64,000 nucleotides of DNA from Comamonadaceae bacterium (lineage in GTDB: Bacteria; Pseudomonadota; Gammaproteobacteria; Burkholderiales; Burkholderiaceae_C), in contig CANBWP010000005.1 of assembly GCA_947373185.1 (NCBI GenBank), forward strand, positions 45,397 to 109,396, given 5' to 3'. Both the position numbers and the translations under genes were made by a program. Below the pieces are notes generated by a model. That model ran no database searches. It saw only the letters and a list, made by a program, of their open reading frames with translations, and was not told where the DNA came from. Shown piece after piece: positions 9,005 through 17,798 of the stretch; the stretch's first letter is position 1, and each line of letters opens with the position of its first letter.

Positions 9005-10213
9005 ATGAACACACAAGAAGCCGTCATTGTTTCAACTGCTCGCACCCCCATTGGTAAAGCCTATCGCGGTGCATTCAACGACACTGAAGCGCCAGTTTTA
9101 GGCGGTCATGTCATTCGCCATGCGCTGGAAAAAGCTGGCGTTGAGGGCCATGAGGTGGACGATGTCATTTTGGGCATCGCCGCGCAGCAAGGTAACCAAG
9201 GTTACAACTTGGGACGCCTATGCTGTTACACCGCTGGGCTGCCCGACAGCGTGGGCGGCATGACCATTGACCGCATGTGTGCCTCGGGTTTGATGAGCAT
9301 CGCCACGGCCGCCAAAGGCATCATGACCGGCGAGATGAACATTGCGGTGGCAGGCGGCTTGGAATCTATTTCCTTGGTCCAAAACAAATACAAAAATGGC
9401 CACCGCGCGCAATCCAAGTCGGTGCTGGACGTGATGCCCACGGCCTACATTCAAATGATTGAAACGGCAGAAATCGTCAGCCAACGCTACGGCATTTCTC
9501 GCGAAGCACAAGATGCCTATTCATTGCAAAGCCAGCAACGCACGGCCAAAGCGCAACAGGCGGGCTTGTTTGCGCATGAAATCGTGCCCCTCACGACTCA
9601 AAAACAATTGTTTGACAAAGAAGGCAATGTCACGGGCAGCGAAACTGTGACCTTGCAACTAGACGAAGGCAATCGTGCCGACACCTCCTTGGAAAGCTTG
9701 GCCAAACTCAAGCCCGTTTGGAAAAATGGCCAATGGGTGCCAGAAGGCGCTTTCATCACAGCGGGCAATGCGTCCCAGTTGTCCGATGGTGCATCCGCCT
9801 CCGTGCTGATGAGTGCCGCGGAAGCCAAGCGTCGCGGCCTGGCGCCTTTGGGCACATACCGCGGCGTGGCTGTGGCCGGTTGCCGCGCCGACGAAATGGG
9901 CATTGGCCCTGTTTACGCTATTCCCAAATTGTTGAAAAACCATGGCTTGAGCGTGGCCGACATTGGCTTGTGGGAAATCAACGAGGCCTTCGCTTGCCAA
10001 GTGATTCACTGCCGCGACACCTTGGGCATTGATGACAACAAACTGAATGTGAACGGCGGCGCCATTTCTATTGGCCACCCCTTTGGCATGTCGGGCGCCA
10101 GATTGGTGGGCCATGCTTTGCTGGAAGGCAAGCGCCGGGGCGTACGTTATGTAGTTGTCAGCATGTGCATTGGCGGCGGCATGGGCGCAGCCGGTCTGTT
10201 TGAGGTCAATTAA
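9005..10213 (+). CDS. Acetyl-CoA acyltransferase (thiolase)
   Basis: A 402-residue thiolase with DRMCAS (nucleophile Cys92), [15 protein letters not shown] and the second cysteine in MCIGGGMG (about Cys388). ATG 9005 follows a GAGAAG sequence and is 10 bases after the hydratase stop; an in-frame codon at 8933 would overlap the hydratase. With the preceding SDR and hydratase it makes a complete hydration, oxidation and thiolysis set. It differs clearly from the thiolase at 1871, so a different CoA ester is likely. Confidence 0.88.
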   Translation: MNTQEAVIVSTARTPIGKAYRGAFNDTEAPVLGGHVIRHALEKAGVEGHEVDDVILGIAAQQGNQGYNLGRLCCYTAGLPDSVGGMTIDRMCASGLMSIATAAKGIMTGEMNIAVAGGLESISLVQNKYKNGHRAQSKSVLDVMPTAYIQMIETAEIVSQRYGISREAQDAYSLQSQQRTAKAQQAGLFAHEIVPLTTQKQLFDKEGNVTGSETVTLQLDEGNRADTSLESLAKLKPVWKNGQWVPEGAFITAGNASQLSDGASASVLMSAAEAKRRGLAPLGTYRGVAVAGCRADEMGIGPVYAIPKLLKNHGLSVADIGLWEINEAFACQVIHCRDTLGIDDNKLNVNGGAISIGHPFGMSGARLVGHALLEGKRRGVRYVVVSMCIGGGMGAAGLFEVN

Positions 10214-10222
10214 GCACCCAAT

Positions 10223-10250
10223 TTGCAAGGCCAAGGCGGGTCGTTATACT
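10223..10250 (+). promoter_or_regulatory. Sigma-70-type promoter of the LuxR-type regulator
   Basis: TTGCAA at 10223-10228 and TATACT at 10245-10250 with a 16-bp spacer, in the 74-bp gap before the regulator gene. No copy of the 18-bp dyad is present here, so the regulator gene may be expressed independently of its own product. Confidence 0.55.
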
Positions 10251-10287
10251 CGTTCCCAGCCTTCAAACAAACAGCCAAGCTGTCGCA

Positions 10288-11451
10288 ATGCCAGACAAAA
10301 AATCCATGAATCGCACCGGGATCTCCATGACTCAGGAGTTCCTGAGCCATATTTTGGGTGCCATTTACGATGCGGCGCTGGATGAGGCGGGCTGGGTCAG
10401 TTGCCTAGAGACCATTCGAATTGGGTTTGAAGGCAACTACGCTTCTCTGATTGTCAGAACCGAAACCACCGAAGACATTGGTTTGATCGTCTCTGCCGGC
10501 ATCAACCAGTCCAACCTTGACCCTGGCAATCCTTACATTGCCATGAGCCCTTTCACGGGCATGGTGCCTGATCAAATTGTGACCATCGCAGATGTCATCT
10601 CAGAGCGTGAATGGCGAAACTCAGATTACTACCAGAGTTACTGCAAACCCCAGGGCGTTTTCCATGTCTTGGCGGCAGACATCTCGACACGCAATGGTGG
10701 CGTGTACGGCCTTCGCATCACGCGGCCCGAAGACGCACCCGCTTTTACCAAGGCAGAAATTGATTTTTGCCAACTGCTGATTCCGCACATCAAACGTGCC
10801 TTGAACTTGCACCTGTCGATCAACGACGATCGCAAAGTCAGCTCCTTGTACAGCCAAGCCATGGCGCAACTGATGGTGGGCGTGGTCATCTTGGACCAAG
10901 ACCGAGAGGTGCTGGAATGCAACCCCGCTGCCACCGCCATTTTGGAATCTCAGGATGGCCTGCGCGTGGTGTCCAAGCAGCTTGAAGCGGCATACACCAA
11001 CGACAACAAAAAGTTACAAGCGCTCATTCAAGATGCCTTGGTCAAGAAAGTCGTCACCAAAGCTTCGCTGAACCAAGCCACATCCATCACGCGACCTTCT
11101 GGCCGTTTGGCGTGGGGCCTGATTGTTCAGCCCATCTCTTCTGACCAATGGACCGAAGGCAAGCAACGCCCCAGCGTGGCCATCTTCCTGCGTGACACCG
11201 AAGGGCGCGTCGACCCGCCAGTGCGTTTGGCCCAAGAGTTATTCCACTTGACGCCTGCTGAAACAGCCCTGGCCATTCAATTGGCCAATGGTTTGTCGCT
11301 CGAAGACGCCTCCGAAGTGCTGAACATTCGCCGCAACACCGCGCGCGCCCATTTGCGGTCCATCTTCTCCAAAACTGGCGTGCGCCGCCAAACTGAATTG
11401 GTTCGAATTTTCCTCAACAGCGTGGCCTGGTTGAGCGAAACCAACGATTGA
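10288..11451 (+). CDS. LuxR-type transcriptional regulator, TeiR/TesR-like
   Basis: A 387-residue regulator with a LuxR-type helix-turn-helix at the C-terminus (about residues 320-380: LTPAETALAIQLANGLS, then NIRRNTARAHLRSIFSKTG). The N-terminal 200 residues look like a GAF/PAS-type sensor, and a second short PAS-like segment is near residue 200 (VGVVILDQDREVLECNPAA). There is no receiver domain with a phosphorylatable Asp and no AHL-type autoinducer domain recognisable by eye. Size and architecture match TeiR/TesR, the steroid regulator of Comamonas testosteroni. Start 10288 is the longest; ATG 10306 and 10327 are alternatives and no ribosome-binding site decides. It is the best candidate to bind the dyads of this locus. 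Confidence 0.85.
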   Translation: MPDKKSMNRTGISMTQEFLSHILGAIYDAALDEAGWVSCLETIRIGFEGNYASLIVRTETTEDIGLIVSAGINQSNLDPGNPYIAMSPFTGMVPDQIVTIADVISEREWRNSDYYQSYCKPQGVFHVLAADISTRNGGVYGLRITRPEDAPAFTKAEIDFCQLLIPHIKRALNLHLSINDDRKVSSLYSQAMAQLMVGVVILDQDREVLECNPAATAILESQDGLRVVSKQLEAAYTNDNKKLQALIQDALVKKVVTKASLNQATSITRPSGRLAWGLIVQPISSDQWTEGKQRPSVAIFLRDTEGRVDPPVRLAQELFHLTPAETALAIQLANGLSLEDASEVLNIRRNTARAHLRSIFSKTGVRRQTELVRIFLNSVAWLSETND

Positions 11452-11480
11452 AGCTGGCGCATTGCGCCCAAATTTCATTT

Positions 11481-11498
11481 TTAGTCTACTTGGACGAT
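11481..11498 (+). promoter_or_regulatory. 18-bp dyad operator, copy 2
   Basis: TTAGTC-TACTTG-GACGAT between the regulator stop and the aldolase start (11555). A CACAAT hexamer begins at 11520, 30.5 bp from the centre, predicting transcription start near 11532 and a 23-base leader. Confidence 0.65.
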
Positions 11499-11554
11499 GG
11501 TTGTGCCAGCCACTCTGCGCACAATAGCCCACAACGCTTTCGCCAAAGGACATC

Positions 11555-12769
11555 ATGGGACTCTCAGGAAAAGCTGCCGTTGTCGGCGCAGCACAATACA
11601 AACCAGAAAAGTACAGTACCGCGCCGCGCATGTTTCACCTGGAACAAGTGGCCGATTTGGCCACCCAGGCCTTGGAAGACGCAGGCTTGTCATTGGCCGA
11701 CGTCGATGGCCTCATCACCTTGGGCCCACAGTTTCACGAAGCGGGCATGTTCATTCCCGCCATGGCCGGGGAATACTTGGGCACGCGTCTGAATTTTGCA
11801 GAAGTGGTTGACTTGGGTGGCGCCAGTTCTGTGGGCATGGTGTGGCGCGCGGCAGCGGCCATTGAACTGGGCATGTGCGATACCGTGGTGTGCGTCATTC
11901 CAGCGCGCATGGCGCCCACCGCACCCCATGACGACCACATTGCGGAAGTCATGAAAGCCTCACGCTTTGGCGGTCACAGCACACGCTTTGGCGCCCCCGA
12001 AGCTGAGATGGACTTGCCATACGGCCACATGGCCCAAAACACCGGCTACGCCATGATTGCGCAGCGCTACGCGTCCGTGCATGGTTATGACGCTGCGGCC
12101 TTGGCACGCATTGCTGTGGACCAACGCTTCAACGCTTGCCACAACCCACAAGCCATGTTTTACGGTCAGCCCATCACCGTGGACGACGTGCTGGCATCGC
12201 GCATGGTGGCCGAGCCTTTGCGCATGCTCGAAATTGTGATGCCCGTTGCCGGAGGTGGCGCTGTGGTGGTCACGCGCGATGACAATCTAAAGCGTTGCAA
12301 ACATCGCGGTGTGCGCGTCATTGGTTGCGGCGAACATGTTCAATCCAAATCGCCCACTTATGCGGCCGACATGCTGGCCACCCCCATTGGTCCCGCTTCG
12401 CAACGTGCATTTGCCATGGCCAATTTAAAACCGGCCGACATGCACATGGCGCAAATTTACGACTGCTACACCATCACCGTCATGCTAACGTTGGAAGATG
12501 CAGGTTTCTGCAAAAAAGGTGAAGGTCTGCAATTTTTGCGCGATCACAATTTCACCTTCCAAGGCGACTTCCCCATGAACACCCACGGTGGTCAACTCAG
12601 CTTTGGCCAGACTGGCAGCGCGGGCGGTATGACGCAAGTGATCGAGGCCATCCACCAAATTCAAGGCCGCGCCGATGCGCGCCAATTGAAACGCCACGAC
12701 CTGGCCTATGTCTCTGGCACCGGCGGTGTTATGAGTGAGCAAGGCGCTTTGATTTTGCAGGGAGCATGA
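11555..12769 (+). CDS. Thiolase-like lipid-transfer-protein aldolase (Sal1/Ltp-type)
   Basis: A 404-residue member of the SCP2-thiolase family without the usual thiolase cysteine and histidine arrangement. IYDCYTI and NTHGGQLSFGQTG near the C-terminus mark the repurposed active site of steroid side-chain aldolases (Ltp2, Sal1), which split a beta-hydroxyacyl-CoA by retro-aldol cleavage. Such enzymes need a DUF35 partner, and the next gene, overlapping by ATGA at 12766, supplies one. Compared with the aldolase at 31356, the second tyrosine region (EAYIHG there) reads SFGQTG here, so substrate or mechanism may differ. Confidence 0.82.
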   Translation: MGLSGKAAVVGAAQYKPEKYSTAPRMFHLEQVADLATQALEDAGLSLADVDGLITLGPQFHEAGMFIPAMAGEYLGTRLNFAEVVDLGGASSVGMVWRAAAAIELGMCDTVVCVIPARMAPTAPHDDHIAEVMKASRFGGHSTRFGAPEAEMDLPYGHMAQNTGYAMIAQRYASVHGYDAAALARIAVDQRFNACHNPQAMFYGQPITVDDVLASRMVAEPLRMLEIVMPVAGGGAVVVTRDDNLKRCKHRGVRVIGCGEHVQSKSPTYAADMLATPIGPASQRAFAMANLKPADMHMAQIYDCYTITVMLTLEDAGFCKKGEGLQFLRDHNFTFQGDFPMNTHGGQLSFGQTGSAGGMTQVIEAIHQIQGRADARQLKRHDLAYVSGTGGVMSEQGALILQGA

Positions 12770-13716
12770 GCATGACTTGGAACAAACCCCTGCCCCACCC
12801 CACCACCATTTCAGCGCCTTATTGGGAGGGCTTGAAAGCCCATGAAGTGCGCCTTCAACAATGCGACCACGGCCATTGGCTGTTTTTCCCTCGCACCCAC
12901 TGCCCCACTTGCGGCTCACGCCAATTGGCATGGCATGCCGTCAGCGGTGAAGCCACGCTTTACAGCTTTACCGTCGCACGGGTTCCCACTTTGCCCGAGT
13001 TCACCGACGAGATGCCCCAGTTGTTGGCTGTTGTTGAATTGAACGAAGGCGTCCACATCAACACCACCTTGGTGGGCGTTGACCCCGCACAACTTCGCAT
13101 TGGCCAACGCGTGCGCCCCGTGTTTGACGAACGTCCTGGCAGCGTCACTTTGTTGCGTTACACACCCATTGAATCCGCTCAAGCCATGGTGATCAGTGGC
13201 GATGGACCTGCCATGATTGAACCGGCGGTTGCCGCCCCACCTGTTCAGTCCTTGCGGCAAATCAATTGCAAAGATTTGGACGCCATGCAGTCGCTGGTGT
13301 CAGAAGAATTCTCAGCTTGGTCTAATCAAGTCGAAGTGACGCAAGACTTGATCAACCAATTTGCAGCACTCTCGGGTGACGACTATTGGATTCACACCGA
13401 CCCCGTTAAAGCGCGTGCGGAAAGTCCGTTTGGCACCACCATTGCGCACGGCGCCTTGGTGCAAGTGTTAATCAGTCGCATGAAATTGCCACTGGACCAT
13501 GAAGTGGTGGGTTACAACAACATCGTGAACTACGGCTCGGACCGTTTGCGCTTTCCTTCACCGGTGCCATCGGGCTGCCGAATTCACACGCGTTATCGCG
13601 TCAAGTCGGTTCAAGCTGTCAAAAGTGGCACCCAAGTGACGATGGAAATCAATGTCCATGTGGTGGGCCAAGATCGGCCTTCTGTGATCAATGATTTGGT
13701 CATGTTGTACATGTAA
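12766..13716 (+). CDS. DUF35 OB-fold / MaoC hydratase fusion (DUF35 first)
   Basis: A 316-residue fusion. Residues about 20-130 are a DUF35 zinc-ribbon/OB-fold; residues about 180-316 are a MaoC hot-dog with an intact hydratase motif (LSGDDYWIHTDPVKA, then TIAHGALVQ). The order is the reverse of ChsH2 (28817), where the hot-dog is N-terminal. The zinc ribbon is unusual: the first knuckle reads CDHGHW instead of CxxC, while CPTC is normal. It probably hydrates an enoyl-CoA and scaffolds the aldolase encoded upstream, combining Shy- and DUF35-type roles in one chain. ATG 12766 overlaps the upstream stop; ATG 12772 is the alternative. Confidence 0.82.
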   Translation: MSMTWNKPLPHPTTISAPYWEGLKAHEVRLQQCDHGHWLFFPRTHCPTCGSRQLAWHAVSGEATLYSFTVARVPTLPEFTDEMPQLLAVVELNEGVHINTTLVGVDPAQLRIGQRVRPVFDERPGSVTLLRYTPIESAQAMVISGDGPAMIEPAVAAPPVQSLRQINCKDLDAMQSLVSEEFSAWSNQVEVTQDLINQFAALSGDDYWIHTDPVKARAESPFGTTIAHGALVQVLISRMKLPLDHEVVGYNNIVNYGSDRLRFPSPVPSGCRIHTRYRVKSVQAVKSGTQVTMEINVHVVGQDRPSVINDLVMLYM

Positions 13717-13765
13717 TTTTTCAGCTGATTTTTTCAATTGATTCAACCCAAACAATTCATCGCCC

Positions 13766-14911
13766 ATGACCACTAGCCCCTCCAATCGAGTTTTGTTTGC
13801 CTTCATCTTGTCCGCCAGTTTGGCATCGACCATTGGCGGACTGCCCTTCAATGTGTTGCCTGTCATGCTGGGCAGTTTGGCCGATTCATTCCAATTGGAT
13901 GCCCAAACCACCGGCCTGATTGGCTCGATTTGTTTTGCCGGATATTTGGTGGGCACATTGGGTGCGCCCTTTTGGATGAACCGGGTCAACTGGCGCGTGC
14001 TGACCCTAGTGAGCGCCGTTGGCACCGCAGGTTCATTTGCTTTGAGCTCACAAGTCAGCACCCTGGAATGGTTGTTTGTGGTGTGGGCTTTGATTGGATT
14101 TTTCGCCTCCACCATGACCTGCTTGGGCATGCGAATTTTGTCTGACTTGCCCGACAAAGTGCGCGCCTTCGGCACCCGTCAAGGCGTTGAACTGTCGGTC
14201 ACAGCGGCCGTCTTGTTTGCATTGCCACCGCTCATCATTTCTCAGTTCAAATACCCTGGCGCGGCTTTGTCATTGGCCGCGGTTGTGGCCGTTTTAAGCC
14301 TCTCTGCTTTTTGGGTTCCAACGGGTTCGCAGGCTGCCGAAGGCGACAACCCCGAAGCCCCTGCGGTAGGTGCTTATTTGCCATCCGCAGCATGGCGTTC
14401 ATTGGCTTTGTTTTTCATCTTCTTGGTGGGCAACATTGGCCTGTGGGCTTTCCTTGAACGCATTGGCAGTTCACTGCAAATTGCGCCCGCCGAAATGGGA
14501 ACCGTTTTTGCCGTGCTCAAATTGTTAGGGGGCGTCGCAGCCTTTTTCACAGCCGCCGTGGGTGAGCGGGTCGGCCCAACTCGCGCTGCATGGTGGGTGG
14601 TCGCGGCCGTTAGCCTCGGCTTGGTTTTATTGCACACCGCCACGGCATTTTTAGGATTCGCATTGGGTGCTTGGATTTGGGAATTTGCATTCACCTGCGG
14701 TTGCGTGTTTCATGCGGCCAGCATTGCGCGCAGTGACCCAAGCGGACGTGCCGTGATGTTGGTTCCAGCCGTCTTTGCCTTGAGCTCCATGGCAGGCCCT
14801 GGTCTGGCGGGGCAAATTGCGGCGGGCGGCAATTACTTGGGCCTTTTGGGTTTTGCTTTTGCATCAACCTTATTGCCCGCTTTGGTGAACTTCATTCGCC
14901 GGCCCGCCTGA
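13766..14911 (+). CDS. Major facilitator superfamily transporter
   Basis: A 381-residue hydrophobic protein with about 12 predicted membrane segments in two halves separated by a charged loop near residue 195 (GSQAAEGDNPEAPA). The G-rich helices and YLVGTLGAPFW region are typical of MFS carriers. It is last in the unit downstream of dyad copy 2, so it may move a steroid or a breakdown product across the inner membrane. The direction of transport and the substrate cannot be read. Confidence 0.8.
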   Translation: MTTSPSNRVLFAFILSASLASTIGGLPFNVLPVMLGSLADSFQLDAQTTGLIGSICFAGYLVGTLGAPFWMNRVNWRVLTLVSAVGTAGSFALSSQVSTLEWLFVVWALIGFFASTMTCLGMRILSDLPDKVRAFGTRQGVELSVTAAVLFALPPLIISQFKYPGAALSLAAVVAVLSLSAFWVPTGSQAAEGDNPEAPAVGAYLPSAAWRSLALFFIFLVGNIGLWAFLERIGSSLQIAPAEMGTVFAVLKLLGGVAAFFTAAVGERVGPTRAAWWVVAAVSLGLVLLHTATAFLGFALGAWIWEFAFTCGCVFHAASIARSDPSGRAVMLVPAVFALSSMAGPGLAGQIAAGGNYLGLLGFAFASTLLPALVNFIRRPA

Positions 14912-14940
14912 AGTCAGTCTCAAGCCACGCTGTTGGCCTG

Positions 14941-14972
14941 CTTGAAGGCACCCCTTCAGGGTGCACTTCAAG
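14941..14972. terminator. Long hairpin between convergent genes
   Basis: CTTGAAGGCACCC, loop CTTCA, then GGGTGCACTTCAAG: a 13-bp stem with one bulged A. It lies in the 79-bp gap between the convergent MFS and hydratase genes. There is no T-run on either side, so a bidirectional transcription end or mRNA-stabilising hairpin is inferred. Confidence 0.5.
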
Positions 14973-14990
14973 CAAACTGAGGACATTCGC

Positions 14991-15782
14991 TTATTCAGCG
15001 AACCGAATGCTACAACCGCCCAAACCTTCAATGTGCATCGTGAAGTGATCACCTGCCACAGCGGTGACCAAGGGCGCTAATGAACCCGACAAAATCAGTT
15101 CGCCCGCCTTGAAGGGAATGCCAAATGCACCCAGGGTGTTGGCCAACCAAGCCACCGCTTCTGCAGGGTGCCCTTGCACGGCGCTGCCCAAACCTGATCC
15201 TGCTGGCGCATCGTTTTTCCACATTTGCATGGCGGCTGCGGCCAAGTCCAGTGCGTACGGATCGGTGTGCTGTTGACCCACCACAAACACACCACACGAC
15301 GCGTTGTCCGCCACGGTGTCTTGGATTTTGATTTTCCAATCGTCGATGCGCGAGTCGACAATTTCAAAGCAAGGCGCGACCCACTCGGTGGCCGCCATGA
15401 CTTGCTCGCGCGTGATGCCTGGACCTTTTAAATCGGCTTTCAACATGAAAGCAATTTCGCCTTCTGCTTTGGGTTGAATCAGACCTGTTTTTTTCATGGA
15501 CACCGTTGCACCATCTTCACAATGCATGGCATCGGTTAAAAAACCAAAGTCGGGTTGAAACACCCCAAGCATGTCTTGTACAGGCTTGGAAGTCACACCA
15601 ATTTTTTTGCCAATGACGCGCTCACCAGACGCCACACGGCGGTTTAGAAACTGCAAAGAAATGCCATAAGCATCTTCCACGGTGATGTCGGCAAATCGAT
15701 TGGTGAAAGGCACCAAGGTGCGGCGCTCACGCAAGGCGGCAAACAAATCATCGCCCAATTGTTGAATCAATTCGGGGGTCAT
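14991..15782 (-). CDS. 2-hydroxypenta-2,4-dienoate hydratase (TesE/HsaE/MhpD-like)
   Basis: A 263-residue hydratase/decarboxylase of the fumarylacetoacetase-like fold. The conserved IGKKIGVTSKPVQ, PKAEGEIAFML with metal-binding glutamates, FEIVDSRI and GAVQGHPAEAVAWLANTLG are visible. It hydrates the dienoate left after hydrolysis of the meta-cleavage product; in steroid degraders this is the A-ring fragment. The start is ATG at 15782: a frame further upstream would run into the hydrolase gene, whose stop lies 4 bases away. It is third in the minus-strand operon reductase, hydrolase, hydratase. The following aldolase and dehydrogenase (TesF/TesG) are not next to it. Confidence 0.88.
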   Translation of the reverse strand: MTPELIQQLGDDLFAALRERRTLVPFTNRFADITVEDAYGISLQFLNRRVASGERVIGKKIGVTSKPVQDMLGVFQPDFGFLTDAMHCEDGATVSMKKTGLIQPKAEGEIAFMLKADLKGPGITREQVMAATEWVAPCFEIVDSRIDDWKIKIQDTVADNASCGVFVVGQQHTDPYALDLAAAAMQMWKNDAPAGSGLGSAVQGHPAEAVAWLANTLGAFGIPFKAGELILSGSLAPLVTAVAGDHFTMHIEGLGGCSIRFAE

Positions 15783-15786
15783 GGGC

Positions 15787-16626
15787 TTAGCCTTTCTGCA
15801 AAAAATCAATGCAGTTGCGATTGAACATGTCGCGGTGTTCCACTTGCACCCAATGGCCACAACGGTTGACCAACACCATGCGCGCTTGCGGGCAATGGTC
15901 CAGCAATTTGGTGGCGCCACCGACGGGGTTGAAGTGATCGTTGACGCCCCAGAATCCGAACACGGGGCACTTCAATTCATGCAGACGGTCGGTCAAATTG
16001 GGCACCTTCAAAACAGAGCGTGCTGCTTGCGTTTGCGTTGCTGCAATGGGCGCGCGTTCGTTGATGATCTCGTCTGTGAGCAAGCTGGGGTCAAACAACT
16101 GCATGGTCATGACAGCACGCATGGCCTCTGCGCCAGTTTTACCCGATTGGTAAATTTGGAACATGTTGGCAATACCAGGCATGGCCAAATAAGTGTCCAA
16201 GTCTTCGACGCCACCGGGGGCCATCAAGATGAGTCGGCTGACTTCGTCGGGGTACGCCAAGGCGTAACCCAGGGCCACCGCGCCCCCCAATGAATTGCCC
16301 AAGAGCGTGATGTTTTTCAAGCCCAGCGCATCGACCAAGCCTTTGACGCCCGCCACAAAGAAATCCAAATCGTATTGCGGAATATCAGGTTTGCTGGAAA
16401 GACCGTAACCCAACAAATCGGGCACGATGGTGCGATAACCCGCTTTGGCAAACTCTGGGTAGTTGCCTTTGAAGTTGCTGTAGCCACTGGCTCCGCCGCC
16501 CGCGCCGTGCAGGAAGATCACCACCTCGTCTTGTCCTTGCTCATGGTAGTGAATGCGTTGGGCAGCACCTGCGACAGGTGCAATGTCAACGTAGTGGCCT
16601 TCAGGGATGGAAAATTGATTTGTCAT
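15787..16626 (-). CDS. Meta-cleavage-product alpha/beta hydrolase (TesD/HsaD-like)
   Basis: A 279-residue alpha/beta hydrolase. The nucleophile serine is in GNSLGGA, the acid in GVNDHFNP and the histidine in NRCGHWVQVEH, the arrangement of MhpC, BphD and HsaD. The oxyanion HGAGGG segment is near residue 40. The family cleaves C-C bonds in ring-fission products; with TesA1-like and KstD-like neighbours the 4,9-DSHA-type steroid product is the likely substrate. The extradiol dioxygenase that makes this substrate is not encoded in the window. Confidence 0.88.
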   Translation of the reverse strand: MTNQFSIPEGHYVDIAPVAGAAQRIHYHEQGQDEVVIFLHGAGGGASGYSNFKGNYPEFAKAGYRTIVPDLLGYGLSSKPDIPQYDLDFFVAGVKGLVDALGLKNITLLGNSLGGAVALGYALAYPDEVSRLILMAPGGVEDLDTYLAMPGIANMFQIYQSGKTGAEAMRAVMTMQLFDPSLLTDEIINERAPIAATQTQAARSVLKVPNLTDRLHELKCPVFGFWGVNDHFNPVGGATKLLDHCPQARMVLVNRCGHWVQVEHRDMFNRNCIDFLQKG

Positions 16627-16676
16627 GGTGTGGTGGTTTCAATGTGTATTTGAATTCGAATTCGAATTTGAACGAT

Positions 16677-17657
16677 TTACGCAGTGGCAGATTGCCACAA
16701 CTTCGGCAGGCCAGGGTCGGTGGCAGATATCGCCTGCTTCAACAAGTTGCGCAAGGCAGCAGACTCGAGTTCGCCCATGCGAGACACCAAGTCGGCTTCA
16801 AACGATTTGGCTGCAGCCAAGACATGCAAGATGGCATCGCTGCCCTTGGCACTGAGTCGAAGACCGGCGCCATTGCTGAGGACTTCCAACAAACCGCGCT
16901 TCACCAAAGACTGGAGGGTGTTCGAACTGATGTCAACGCCCGTGTAAGCAATGTGCGCCACGATTTCTTCAGGTTTCAAAGGCTGCTTCACACTCAGCAG
17001 TGACAAGATAAAAAAGTCTGTGTCTGAAAGCTGACGCTGCGCCAATGTACCGCGCAAGCCATGCACAAACTGAAAGTGTGCGCGGCCAAACAAGTAACCC
17101 AACAAGTTTTCAGAATACGAGGCGCCTTCGATGTTCGAGGTGGGCTCTGTGGCAACTGGACCGGCTTTTCTGGCAGCCAAGGCATAACCCCCGGTGACAT
17201 ACAACAAAGGGGGGCGATTAGAACTGTCGTAATGGGTCACTTCGCCCACAAAAATGGTATGGTCGCCCCCTTCATATTGGAAGGCTGTACGGCATTGAAA
17301 GCGTGCGCTGCACCCTTGCAGCAAGGGTGCAGTGTTGCTGGAAACGTCTAAGTCCAAGCCCGCAAATTTGTCTTCACCTGCCTTGGCAAAGCGATTGGAC
17401 AACTCTTCTTGTTCATTGGACAAAATGTGAACGTTCCAATGGGTGGTGCTGCTGAAAACTGGCAGACTGCGGGCCTTTTTGGCCAAACTCCACAGCACCA
17501 TGGGGGGGTCTAACGATACAGAGTTAAAGCTATTAGCAGTAACCCCTACCAAGGTGCCGTCCTCGGCCTGTGCGGTCACGATGGTGACGCCCGTGGCAAA
17601 CATGCCCAAGGCCTGTCTAAAGTCTTTCGGGTCAAATGGTTGTGCAGCTTTGTCCAT
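16677..17657 (-). CDS. Flavin reductase with C-terminal MarR-like domain (monooxygenase reductase component)
   Basis: A 326-residue protein with two parts. Residues 1-170 are a flavin reductase domain (FATGVTIVTAQ, GVTANSFNSVSLDPPMVLW). Residues about 180-320 are a winged-helix, MarR-like domain (LSDTDFFILSLLSV to LSAKG). This is the architecture of the C1 reductase of 4-hydroxyphenylacetate hydroxylase from Acinetobacter, where the extra domain makes the reductase respond to substrate. ATG 17657 is chosen for the AGGA six bases upstream; a GTG at 17678 is less likely. Its oxygenase partner is divergently transcribed at 17899. Confidence 0.85.
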   Translation of the reverse strand: MDKAAQPFDPKDFRQALGMFATGVTIVTAQAEDGTLVGVTANSFNSVSLDPPMVLWSLAKKARSLPVFSSTTHWNVHILSNEQEELSNRFAKAGEDKFAGLDLDVSSNTAPLLQGCSARFQCRTAFQYEGGDHTIFVGEVTHYDSSNRPPLLYVTGGYALAARKAGPVATEPTSNIEGASYSENLLGYLFGRAHFQFVHGLRGTLAQRQLSDTDFFILSLLSVKQPLKPEEIVAHIAYTGVDISSNTLQSLVKRGLLEVLSNGAGLRLSAKGSDAILHVLAAAKSFEADLVSRMGELESAALRNLLKQAISATDPGLPKLWQSATA

Positions 17658-17780
17658 GTCTTTTCCTGATCTAAGCACTCAGCTTGAATCGAGCCGAGCG
17701 AAATGAAATCCTTCACTCGGACTAGATTCGTCCATTCACCCTCAAATGCGGCGCCATACTGGCGCATGGGCTCCCATGTT

Positions 17781-17798
17781 TTAGTCTGATTGGACGAT
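17781..17798 (+). promoter_or_regulatory. 18-bp dyad operator, copy 3 (divergent promoter region)
   Basis: TTAGTC-TGATTG-GACGAT in the 241-bp region between the divergent reductase and oxygenase genes. Towards the oxygenase, GAATAT begins at 17820, 30.5 bp from the centre. Towards the reductase, TATGGC lies at 17758-17753, one base off that spacing. One site may serve both directions. Confidence 0.65.

Noticed and set aside
17728..17738. TTCGTCCATTC, a possible extra half-site in the reductase leader
   Set aside because: Only one arm matches, and no second arm is found at the right distance.
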